NCBI GenBank assembly: GCA_013368315.1
Contig: JAACJM010000002.1
Location: 806,001-870,000 of the forward strand
DNA length: 64,000 bases
Direction of reading: 5' to 3'
DNA from: Tetrapyrgos nigripes
Lineage: Eukaryota > Basidiomycota > Agaricomycetes > Agaricales > Campanellaceae
Part shown: one piece after another, positions 31,855 to 42,592 of the stretch
Numbering within the stretch: the stretch's first letter is position 1
How the letters are laid out: each line of letters opens with the position of its first letter
Position numbers and translations under genes: made by a program
The notes under the pieces: model-generated
Told to the model about the DNA's origin: nothing
Databases searched by the model: none
The model's input: the letters and a program-made list of their open reading frames with translations, nothing else

Positions 31855-34800
31855 TCATCGTCCTCGATGAATACTAAATCTTCGTTGCCTGTGGGTGTTT
31901 CTTGTGGTATGCAGTGATTTTCCGTTTCGCATTTTTGAGGTTTGGAGCTGGCTCCCATGAATTGTGGCTGTCGTCATACCCCTTCCACTTGACAAGGTAT
32001 TCCATTCACCTCCATCGTACTCTGCTATCCAGAAGAGTGTCCACTTCATATTCAGGCTCGTCCTCCCTTCGAGGTATACTGGCTCTGGCTCTTCAGGTAA
32101 GAGTCCGTTCACCATATTACCCTTGTAGGGGTACAGTTTGTCAACATGGAATACCGGATGTAGGCGACTCAGGGATTCGGGAAGGTCTAATCAATAGTCT
32201 AAGTTGCCAATCTTCTCCAAAATTGCGTATGGGCCTAGCTGTCGGTCACCCAACTTGTTGCTCGAGAGCTTCAAGTCAATGTCCTTGGCACTAAGCCAGA
32301 CGTAGTCCCCAACCTTAAACTGATGTCCCTTTCACTTCCCTCTCTCGTACCCTTCCTTCATGCGCTGTTTAGCCAGATGTAGCGCTGCCCCTGCATCTTT
32401 CCTAACCTCTCTTAGAATATTTAGACGGTCTTCTACATCTGGTATGCCTGTGCGATGGCCTACTGGTATGTTGAACAGGGGGAGGTAGCCATAGGTCACC
32501 TCGAAGGGGGCCATGTTGTGCACAGAGTGTGTATGGGGGTTCAGAACAAATTCAGCCATAGGAAGGTGTTCTACCCAGTCATCCTGTCTATAGTTTGTGT
32601 AGAGACACAGGTATTTCTCGACTTCCTGGTTTGCTCATTCCGTCTGTCCATTCGTCTGGGGTCGGTAACCCGAGGAGAGGCTTGAATTGATTCCGAGTCG
32701 GTCCAAGAGAGAGCGCATGGCTTGGGCTGTGAACTGTGGGCCACGATCTGACACGAAACGGAGTGGAAGACCGTGTAGGCAGAAGATTTCTCGGTAGTAC
32801 AGGTCGGCGACTTCAGCAGCAGTGATATTAGACGTACAGGGAAGGGCGTGGATTTGTTTCCCGTAGAGATCCGTGCAAACCAGGATCACGTCGTAACCTT
32901 GTGAAGGCGGTAACTGTGTAATGAGATTGACTCCAACTTCTTCCCAGAGTCCCAGGGGAACATCCAACGGTTGGATTACGGCTCGTGGATGACGCTGTAG
33001 CTTCTTCCTGGCGTATTGATCGCATCCTTCCACGTACTTTTGTACAAAGGAGCGGATAGTGGGCCACCAGAAGTGTGAGGTTACCAAGTCGAGTGTCCCA
33101 TGTAGCCCTGGATGTCCTGCTGATGGCTTGTCGTGACACTGTTCTACTATTGCCTTCCGCAGCTCTTCATCTGGAGGGACATAGACTCGTCCCTTGTGGT
33201 ATACCAACCCGTTATCCTCTTCCCATTCTGGCAAGCCATTTGCGAGTCGCTGCAACCCCTCCTTCTTCAGCTGTTCCAGCCCCTTTAGCACTTCCACTTC
33301 TCTTCCCAGTGCCTGCCGAATTCGTTCCTCTAGGGGATTGACCAGCGTAGTAGCTGCAAGCTTTATGAAGTGTTCGGGTCTGAGTACTGTAGTCTCCAAA
33401 TTGTCTTCTCGGTCAGTTACTTGGTGGGGGTGTAAGCGGGAGAGAGTGTCTGCTTGGGTATTTGCTCTGCTGGGACGGTGGACTAACCGGAAGTCAAAGC
33501 GTGATAGCCAGAGGGCCCATCTTGCTTGTCGTCAGCTAAGGTCTTGTGCAGTTCGCCAGAACTCCAGATTGGAGTGGTCTGTGATGATCTCGAAGGACTG
33601 TGGTAATCCTTCCAGGAAGCTTCGCCAGTCCTTCAGTGCTTCAATGATAGCCAGCATCTCTCGGTCATAGATTTCATAGTTTCATTCTGCTGGCTGCATG
33701 GACGCTGAACGGAATGCCACCAGATGCCAGAGACTGTCTTCGAGCATCTGCATCAGAGCTCTGCCTGTTGCAAAACCTGAAGCGTCTACTTCAACACGGG
33801 TGGGGCGATCCGGTGACCAGAGTGTAAGGATAGGGGCAGATGTGAAGGCTGTTCAGCGGGAGTCAAAGGCCTCTTGCTGATGAGTTCCCCAGTTAAACAA
33901 GATGTCTTTACATGTGAGATCGTTCAGGGGTCGGGCCGTTTTAGCGAAGTTTTCTATGAATCGTCGGTAGAAGTTTGCGAAGCCCAGGAATGCTTGAACA
34001 TCTCGGACATTGCAGGGAACTGGCCAGTGACGTACTGCCTCTACCTTCACCCTTCCTGGATAATTAACCTGAGATACTCTATCTCTTCCCGTTCGAACTC
34101 GCATTTCTCCGGCCTCAGATACAGGTCGTTCTTCTTTAGCCTGGCCAACACTTCCTGAACCACTCCTTGATGTTCTTCCAGGGTTCCACTGAAGATCAGA
34201 ATATCATCCAGGTAAACTGCTACTTTTCCCGCTACAATCAGGTCTGAGAAGATAGAGTTCATGAGTCCTTGAAACGTAGCGGGTGAGTTCGTTAACCCGA
34301 AGAACATGACAGTGGGTTCAAAAAGCCCTCGGTTCGTCGCAAACGCTGCCTTCCATTCATCTCCCTTCTTGATCCGAACATTGTTATATCCCCAACGTAC
34401 ATCAAACTTGGTGAAGTACCTGGCCCCTTGCAGATGACTGACTATGTCTGTGATGAGGGGTAGGGGGTAGCAGTTCTTAACGGTGTACTCGTTTAGACGT
34501 CGGTAATCTTGGATAAATCGCAGTTTCCTGTCTTTCTTCTTGATGAAGAAGACTGGAGAGGACAGGGGAGATTTGGATGGTCGGATGTAGCCTTTGCAGA
34601 TGTTCTCTTCCAAGAATCGGTCAAGCTCCTGCTGTTTGTTGATAGACATCAGGTAGATTTTGGTGCGCAGGGTGGCAGGTGCTCCTGGTACCAAGTCAAT
34701 AGCATGGTCCCAGGGTTTGTATGCGGGGAGGCGTTCTGACTCGGCTTCAGAGAAAACCTGAGCGTAATCTCGATATTGAGGAGGTACTATCTCCTCAAAC

Positions 34801-35624
34801 GACTGTTTCGGCTTCGTTCGATTTGCCTCTTCTGCTAACTGTTGCGAGTAAGTGAACCCTGCCGCACATCAGACTTCCTCTCCGGTGTTGGCAATGATCC
34901 CTGCTTTCTTCCAGGAGCGCCTCATGCGCCGGTTAGCTCGAATGCGATAGACTGGGGGTTCCCCTTCCTCCTCCTGTTCTGTTACCGGATCTGGGGTCTG
35001 GTCTGTGGGGGTACGTGTTTCCTGTGGGATAGACTGGGTCGATTCCGATTCTGTACTTTCAAGGATAATGTTTCCTTTTGGATTGGGTCCCAGACTAGAG
35101 GCCATGAATTGATCCTGGTCGGGAGTCTCTTCTACCAATGGGGGTGACGCTCTGGGAATTTGCAATCGACCACTCGTCCAGTCAATCTGTGGGTTCACTT
35201 TACGTAGCCAGGGAAGACCCAGAATGACGTCTTCTCCACCTAAGTCCGTTACCAGAAAGTCTAACCATGTCTCCTGCCTGTCTACCGTCATCGCCAGTCG
35301 GCAAAACCGATCTATGCGCCCTGCTCGGTTAAGGGTGCCATCGATGTTGTAGACATCTAGGGATTTGTGGAGAGGATGCGTTTGGATTCGGTTTTGCTTT
35401 ACAAATGACTGTCCCAGGAACAGGCCTGTAGCTCCACTGTCAACCATCGCCACTACCACTGTTTCGTTCTGTCTTTCTCGGAGTTTCACACATATATGGA
35501 AGTGAGAAGCATCGGATTCTATTTCAGAGATATTGGATATAGTACATGAGGGAATAGAATCGTATGAGGAACAGGAAAACATGTGGGTAGTTAAGGGTGT
35601 TCGCGTTGTAGCGGGAATGGACAC
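31855..35624 (-). pseudogene. Gypsy-1 pol (protease, RT, RNase H, integrase, chromodomain)
   Basis: Protease VDSGATGLFLGQSFV (about 35440). RT FFIKKKDRKLRFIQDYRRLN, FEPTVMFFGLTNSPATFQ, and YLDDILIF (about 34220). RNase H SAPILTLWSPD and VEVDASGFATG, then ITDHSNLEFW. Integrase HPGLHGTLDLVTSHFWWP, SDRGPQFTAQAMRSLLDRLG, YRPQTNGQTE. The tail has RLHPVFHVDKLYPY and ends in a divergent chromodomain region. Stops interrupt conserved positions, for example TGA after QTNGQTE (32633-32635 region), TGA after AE in the RNase H part, and TGA after GK near 32335. Several are TGA where the family has Arg, as expected from CGA decay. Confidence 0.9.
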
Positions 35625-35629
35625 CTGTT

Positions 35630-37329
35630 TTAAAAACCCGGCTGGGCAGTGATGTTACGTAGTAGAGTGGTTTGGTCAGCAATGGACTTTTGCAAGGCAC
35701 TAAGCACGGATGAGGATTCGGCAGCTGAAGAAGCAGCGATAGTAGTAGTAGGGGCAGGGGTAGGAGTCGGCAGATCATCTGAGAAAAGACTAAAGGTGTT
35801 GCTGACAGTAGCGGCCACACGTTGTCGACCTCGGCCCCCTCCTCTAGGTCGTCCCATATATCGGTAGACCGAGGAGCGGTGACCTATCCTCTCACAGTAG
35901 TCACACTTATCCTGTCCATGACTCCCATCTCATTTCAGGTGGTCCCTGGAACCGCAGCTGTAACAGCGCCCTTGCATCGCCTTCTGATAGTCCACGAAGT
36001 TGCGCCCATTACCCTGGGGACGCTCGGTACGAGATGCGTCTACATCCATGGCATTAGGGTCCCATGCAGAGGAGAATTTGGAGAAGGAAGTGGTAGGGCC
36101 AGTGATAGGTTTCCCCAGGAACTCGGCCAGGGTTTGCTCGACGTGGAGCGCTCTGTCAATCAACTTGTCCAGGTTCTTGGGGGCCTCCTTCTGGCCTAGC
36201 TCCACATTTGCCAATGGGAGCAGTAGGTCCTTATGAAGGTGCTTCCAGAACTTGTACTGAAGGTCTTTGTCTGAGAACCCGGTCTTTTCTGCCCACTGTT
36301 TAAAAACTTGAGAGAACTCCGAGACCGTCTTATCTCCCTGCTTCAGCACCTCGAGCTTGTTCTGCCCCAACTGCTGTTTGTTTGCTACCCTGAACCGAAC
36401 TTTTAGTGCATGGGTGAAGTTATCCCAGTTCCCTTCCCAGGGGAAGACTGCTCCAGCTTCTTCTGCTCAGACTCTGCTGATATGACGGGCGTATTCTGCA
36501 GCCCATTCTGCAGCAGGTCCCTCCATCATGAGAAGTGCTTCAGCAATACACTTCTGTGGATCGAGTTTCCTGTTATCAAGTTTGAGCCGTTTCTGTTCTC
36601 CAGCCCAGAGGATGAAGAGAGATAGGAATGAGTCGAGTTTAGTGGGTTCGCCCTTGAACAGGGCAGGTTTGGGAGTTTTGTCCGAAGACTCATGGATGGG
36701 TCTGTTGACTAGGCTGGTAATTGCCTGTTGTAGTTGGTTCTGGTTGTTAACCAGAGCCTGAAGGAGGTTTTCGAGAGCAGCGGAGGACATGCCGATGTCA
36801 GTGACTGGGGAATTAATGGGGCTGAGCGGGGCTGATGCAAGAGGGGATAAAATGGGTACGAGGGTAGGACTGGGGCGGGCTGTTGGTACGGCTGAGGATG
36901 GAACGGGGGATGCAGGGGGCAGAGGACTGGAGGGCTCAGGGTTGGCAATGAAGATTGGACGGAAAGTGCAGCGAGTGGGGATAACGGGATGGCTATCTCC
37001 TGATTCGTCTACAAAGAGTGCAAGACTGGGAAGCGGGTTGTTATAGGCGTGTGGGCAGGGCTGTGTTTCACAGTCCCAGTATTCTTCAAGGCAGTGGTGG
37101 TGGCAGTCAGTGCAATCGTAGATGTCAAAGCCGTGCAGGTAGCTTGAACAATCAGGATCTGGTTCGGGGGAGAGCTGGGGTGATGTGGCTGGAGACGGGG
37201 GTGCAGATGCAGATGCGGAGGATTCAGAAACAGAGAACGGTGTGGCGTATCTCCCAGACGTGGTGAGAACAGTACCTGCAAGGACAACCTATACAGAGGC
37301 TGCCGGTGCAGTGAGGGATCTTGACCTAA
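35630..37329 (-). pseudogene. Gypsy-1 gag
   Basis: The frame can be followed from the LTR edge. RSRSLTAPAASV then TAG comes first, then a Ser/Pro stretch, then a Cys/His cluster (DIYDCTDCHHHCLEEYWDCE, followed by TQPCPH, near 37050-37120), then the helical core (MSSAALENLLQALVNNQNQL, WAAEYARHISRV, LEVLKQGDKTVSEFSQVFKQ), and a zinc knuckle start CYSCGSRDHLK followed by a TGA where the second half (CDYCERIGH) should continue. No in-frame ATG is visible at the very start. The nucleocapsid stop makes this copy defective. Confidence 0.75.
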
Positions 37330-37773
37330 TGTCACAAAGAGGCGAGCGCTTAGATAGCGATAACGAGGAGCTACGGGCTCGACTCGACTAACAGACAGCA
37401 GTAAGTACTGGAACTGGTCCCAACGACGAAGAATGTATCAAATACCTAACAGACAGCAGTAAGTACTGGAACTACAGTGCTCATCAGTAAAGGTAAAAGA
37501 AGTAATGAAAAGGGGAATACACACCTGGTCCCAACAACGAAGAGGTCAAGATGGGGAACCAGGTGTCAGGGCAGGGTTTATATATGTAAAAGTAAAGCTG
37601 TAAAGAAAGCTGTAAAGGAAGCTGTAAAGAAGCTGTATCGGAGAAATGAAAGGTCCGGTGCGTAGCATGTGGAACATGAGTCATATGGTGTAAAGGTCCG
37701 AGGAATGGTATGGAGATCCGAGGATGCGGAGATAAGAGGAAATAAATAGTACCAAATATAGACTTCATGACAT
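37330..37773 (-). repeat. Gypsy-1 5' LTR
   Basis: 444 bp. Has an extra ATGCGGAGATAAG-type block relative to the other LTR. The sequence after it (TTAGGTCAAGATCC) does not begin with the TGG expected of a tRNA-3'-end primer site. Confidence 0.9.
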
Positions 37774-39238
37774 CATCACTGTTTACAGAGAAGAACCAAG
37801 CAAGTTGACACCAGAAATGTTGATTGCAGCCATTCGTGCAGAAGCTCAGGGCAAGAACTTTGCTTCTAGCTCCAACAAATCACAAGAATCTGCAAACTAC
37901 TCCAATGACAACTTTCGAGGCAGAGGGCATGGCAGATTTAGGGGAAGAGGAGGAAGAGGTAGAGGAAATAGCAGAGGAGGCCGAGGAAGATCATCATTCA
38001 GAGGTCAGGGAAATTTCAGAGGAAGAGGCTGAGGTGGAGCAGGAGGAAATTGGCAAAGCAACAATCAAACAAGGGAAGAACCGAGTTGTTATAATTGCAG
38101 AGGACTTGGTCATTTCTCCAAGAATTGTCCATCTAAGCGCATGCAGCATGCTAACGTTGCCAAAGAACACTGAGATGATAGAAACTATAGTGAGGACAGA
38201 AAGAATGGGGAGAATGGACAACAAAGGAATGGAAAAGGAAGGGATACAGCAGGCAGTGCCAGAGAAAGAAACAAAGAAAATAGTGAAGAAAGTTGGATGG
38301 CCATTGAAATCCCAGAGATTGAAGAACTCATTGATCACCCCACTATCAATTGCTCCAATATAGCTGAAGAAGCAGCTTTTGTAGCATTGGAACATACTCC
38401 ACCAATTCTATTTGATTCCAGATGTTCATCCCATATGTCCCCACTCCAAGATCAATTACAAAACTATCAGACCATTTCCACTCGTCGAATTCAAGCTGTT
38501 AACTCCGATACATTCACATCGCAAGGGAAAGGCACCCTACACATCGAGACAGTTGATATGAAGGAGAAACCCCACTTCTTACCTCTACACGACACTCCAA
38601 ATATGCTAGTATCATTGGGTAAATTGGATGACGCAGGATACATCATTCATATTGAAGGAGGAATCATGGTTATCTCGAAACAAGGTCGTAAGGTCACTCA
38701 CATTCCAAAAGTGCATGGGCTTTACCAAATCATTGAGCATGAAAATGCTTATTCTGTCACCAATCACACCCTATCCTTATACGAAGCCCATTGCGCTACT
38801 GGTCACCAGAGTTATCAATACATTGAAACTTTATTCACAAACAATGCAGTTAAAGGATTACATCTGGATCCGAACAGAATGGAATGGATTGAATGCATTG
38901 TATGCATGCACGCCAAAGGAGCTCAGCTTGCTATTCCAAAATTACATCTTACTTCACGCGCCAAGAACTTTGGAGACAGAATGCACATGGATGTCTGGGG
39001 ACCAGCATCAGTCAGAACTATCAATCATCAGGAATACATGCTTATCAACGATGCCACATACTGGCTAGATGCTCATCTCATCAGGCTTACCGAAATGGTT
39101 ATGGGGCATGGCAATGCTCTATGCAACTTACATCTGGAACTGTACCCCACATAAAGCTATTGACATGAAGACTCCATATGAGAAACGATTCGGAACTATC
39201 ACAGACATCTCAGATCTTCATCCATTCAGCTCTATCAT

Positions 39239-39724
39239 TGTTAGGATTTGACCACGTTCGAGTCACTGTACTCTTGTGTGGGCAAAACCAGACCTTCCAT
39301 GAGGCTGCTAGTGGGCAGGAGCAGCAGCAGAAAGCTCGTTGGAGTGTAGTCCAGGTAGTAGTTAGATAGTGAAGCTTGATGTAATAGTTAGTCGTGTAAT
39401 AGACATTATACAGGGTCCAAAGAGTAGCCATATAAGTTGTCCTAAGTGAGGTGTGCCAATGAACAATAAACTAAGGTCCTATTGGTACAAAATAATGAGC
39501 TAGGGTACATGAGCAAGTATCTACATCTTATATCCCAAAGTATTGCTATGCTATGCTGTGCAGATGAGTCATAAGGACTTATCTGCAGTAATACTGTGCA
39601 ATGCTATGTAATGAGTCATCTGAGAAATAAATAAGTAGTGCTGTGTAGGTAGTTACAGCCTATGCACAACCTCAGGGCTGGATAGAGGGTCCAGGCTGGT
39701 ACAGGACTTGTTCACATTGTAACA
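39239..39724. mobile_element. Solo LTR (486 bp) with ATCAT target duplication, inside Copia integrase
   Basis: Starts TGTTAGGATTTGACCACG and ends TTCACATTGTAACA. Flanking ATCAT at 39234-39238 and 39725-39729. Removing it restores the Copia integrase C-terminal reading (LHPFSSII then YIKCTPKPNKLKDQAVEERW). Confidence 0.9.
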
Positions 39725-41633
39725 ATCATTTACATCAAATGCACTCCAAAACCCAACAAGTTGAAAGATCAAGCAGTTGAAGAACGTTGGTTAGGACCAG
39801 AGAAGGAATCCCAGGGTTACTATATCTACTGGCCGAAGAAGAAATCCATCACTGTCGAACAGAACATCCAATTCACAAATCAACCAATCCAACTCAGTGA
39901 GGAGGAGGATAATGATTTCATCAATTTGGAACAAAAGGTCCCTGAGTCAGATACAGTTGATCCCATCATCAAAATTACTGAACCCATCACACCTGAGATC
40001 ATCATTCCACCCAAAATTGTCACAGGTAGAAGACCTATCACCAGATCTATGATGAAGAAGACAGGAGGAGTAGAATCTGCCAATTTGCTTACCGCTAGTC
40101 TTGCTCAGGTTACATCTGAACTTGAAGCTTATGACCCACTTTCAGTTGCAGAAGCGAAACATCAACCAGATTGGCCCAAATGGAAGGAAGCTATGGAAGA
40201 GGAGATGAGAAGACATAAGGAACGAGGAACATTCATTCCAGTCTATGCACCATCAGATGCCAACATTCTCACTGGAAAATGGGTTTATAGGACAAAGAAG
40301 GACAAACATGGAAAGGTCAAGGAACATCAAGCACAACTTGTTGTGCGTGGATACAACCAAATCCCAGAAGTCAACTATTTCCCAGATGAGACATTCGCAT
40401 CAGTTGCCAAGATGACATCAGGACGCATCATTCTATCCATCACAGCATATCATAACATGGAAGTTCACCAAATGGACATCAAATCAGCATATCTTTACAG
40501 CAAAACTGATCCCAACGAAAACATATTCATGAGATGACAGGTGTCAAACCTGGTCAAGTACTCCATCTTCAATTAGCTCTCTACAGACTCAAACAAGCCA
40601 GATGCTGTTGGTATCTATGATTCTGTGAAATCATGAAGGACATTGGACTCACATGCTCTAACTTCGATCACACTGTCTTTTACTGACTATTCATTCACGT
40701 TGACGACATGACATTGGTTACCAACACTATGGCAGATATGGAGAAGTTGAAGAAGATTAAAGAGAAGGTAGAAGTTACAGACACAGGAGAGTTACATTGG
40801 ATGCTAGGAATTGAGATACACAGGAACAGGCAAGAATGTACACTCCAAATGTCACAACAATCCTACATTGACTCCATCATCACACGTTACAGTTTCGCTG
40901 ACACCAAAGCTGTCTCTATACCATTCCTCGCTTATTGACATCACAAAGTCCTACTACTGTCGAAGAAATTGCCCAGATGCATGGCAAACCATATCGAGAA
41001 GCTTTAGGTGCTTTACAATATCTACATCATGCTACACGCCCAGATCTCGCTTATCCAGTCTCACAACTCCAGGCATCGCACACTGGAACACTTTATGACG
41101 TGTATTTGCTTATCTTAAATCGACAAAGGATCATTGGCTGACTTATAGAAAGAAGCAGACAGACATTATTGGTTATTCAGATGCAGATGGAATGTCTAAC
41201 AAGGACCGACACGCCATATCCAGTTACGTCTTCATGCTTAATGGCAGAGCTATATCTTGGTCTTCAAAACAACAAGACACAATCTCACTCTCCACTACCA
41301 AAGCTGAATACATTGCTCTATCTCACACTGCCAAGGAAGCCATATGGACTTGGAACTTCATATCTGAAATCTTTGGATCTATCACTGATCCTATTCTTAT
41401 TCATTCGGACAACCAATTGGCTATCACACTCACTAAGGACAACTGTTATCATGCTTGCACCAAACATATCAACATCTGTTACCACTTTATTCGCTACATC
41501 ATTGAAGAAGGCAAAATTCGACTTTCATATTGCCCCACTGACAAAATGACCGCTGACATTTTCACCAAGGCTTTACCATCTCTTAAAGCCAAACACTTCA
41601 CTTTGTCTATGGGACTTGCAAAGGTTTGAGGAG

Positions 41634-41968
41634 TGTTGGAATTTTGTATTGACTTATACTTACAACGAACAATCTTATCTTTCTCTCCACTTCATTAGTA
41701 TACACAATCCACTTGTATCCACATATGCACCACCCACTTTCTGTTATACTCTGTACTTACATTGTTTATCACATTGTTGACTCTGAACTGATATCAGACA
41801 TTACATTGTAGTATCCACTTTTCTCCACTGTTATATTTACAGACTCACGTAGCCACAGTAGCTAACAGTATAAATACTTAGTAGTTCACTGTCTATACCT
41901 CTAGAGCTGCAATAGTATTCATTGCCTCACTTGTTTGACAAGTGTCCTCATATTCATTTATTCTCATA
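41634..41968 (+). repeat. Copia 3' LTR
   Basis: 335 bp. A purine-rich AAAGGTTTGAGGAG directly precedes it as polypurine tract. Confidence 0.9.
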
Positions 41969-42055
41969 TACCTCCCTGTTCCCGTTCCCATCCTTAGACC
42001 CTCTACCACGTGTTACGTCTACAAACTCGTACTCATACTCAGTCTGAGTCTGAAG
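41969..42055 (-). pseudogene. Duplicated unknown gene, copy 4, right part
   Basis: The reverse complement matches 10865-10930 and 21805-21860: TACGAGTTTGTAGACGTAAC preceded by CAGACTCAGACTGAGTATGAG, and CTAAGGATGGGAACGGGAAC. The Copia insertion sits exactly in this scrap. Confidence 0.65.
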
Positions 42056-42592
42056 AGGAATGACAGAAATAGTGTAAGTGTAAGTTGCTCACCTCGCTTA
42101 ACCTGTGACTTGGATAGTGTAACTGGTTTTGATGCACGAAGCACAAAAGAGTGTAAGTGGAACACCTCTCGGAGATAAGTGGGGCCATCAAATACTATCT
42201 CCGGACATCTGAGCACCCCCATATCCAGATTGGGATACATTCCCATGCCCCTCCCTCCCATGGTACATGCTGCCCCACCTGCGGGACCTATCACTAAGGT
42301 ATATGAACTATTGCAATATATTATAACTAGAAATCATTGAAAATTTGACCTTCCAAAGTGGCTTGCACAAAGTCACATCTCATTATTTTGTCAGATTCTG
42401 GTCTGGCCCTTCCCTTTGTATTTTCACCTAAAGTTCTATCTTCCCAGGTGGTCTGGGGTATTTCCTTGGTCTGAAATTATTTCACTAGGTGAACTGCTCA
42501 GTAGTGCTTATTCAGGACCAAGCACGGCCTCTCTTGTATTCTGAGCATAGATATTAATTACTTGTCAATTACCTTCTTTCCATAAGCTTCTA
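42056..42592. other. No gene recognised
   Basis: Between the Copia-disrupted scrap and the end of the MULE-like gene. No coding signal supported. Confidence 0.4.

Larger units (their letters stand above)
31398..37773 (-). mobile_element. Gypsy-1 (Ty3-type) LTR retrotransposon nested in Copia gag
   Basis: Target duplication TCATC at 31393-31397 and 37774-37778. LTRs lie at 31398-31836 and 37330-37773, starting TGTCATGAAGTC and ending TTTGTGACA on the minus strand. A polypurine tract (AGAAGGGAGG, about 31838-31850) precedes the 3' LTR. LTR differences are few and mostly CpG transitions, plus an AAGCTGTAAAG-unit indel and a 13-bp indel. It is younger than the Copia element it sits in. Confidence 0.95.
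30195..41629 (+). pseudogene. Copia gag-pol, disrupted
   Basis: Gag: 30195-31397 joins, across the Gypsy insertion, to 37774 (KALITVYREEPSKLTPEML), then an RGG-rich stretch and CYNCRGLGHFSKNCPSKR (CCHC knuckle, about 38085-38140). The protease region has DSRCSSHMS where the family has DSGAS/T, so the catalytic Gly is lost. GAG-pre-integrase has EAHCATGH..C..C. The integrase core has an internal deletion: HMDVWGPAS is followed by LPKWLWGMAMLYATYIWN. RT has KWVYRTKKDKHGKV, QMDIKSAYLYSKTDPNE then TGA, and VDDMTLV. RNase H ends SLSTTKAEYIALSHTAKEA, TADIFTKALPS, stop near 41627. Stops and frame changes make it non-functional. Confidence 0.9.
29863..41968 (+). mobile_element. Copia (Ty1-type) LTR retrotransposon with nested insertions
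   Basis: Bounded by LTRs at 29863-30160 and 41634-41968 and by the direct repeat TACCT at 29858-29862 and 41969-41973. Plus-strand gag-pol order is gag, protease, integrase, RT, RNase H. It contains a complete Gypsy (31398-37773) and a solo LTR (39239-39724). Coding parts are broken, and the two LTRs differ at roughly twenty positions, mostly transitions, so it is an old insertion. Confidence 0.95.
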
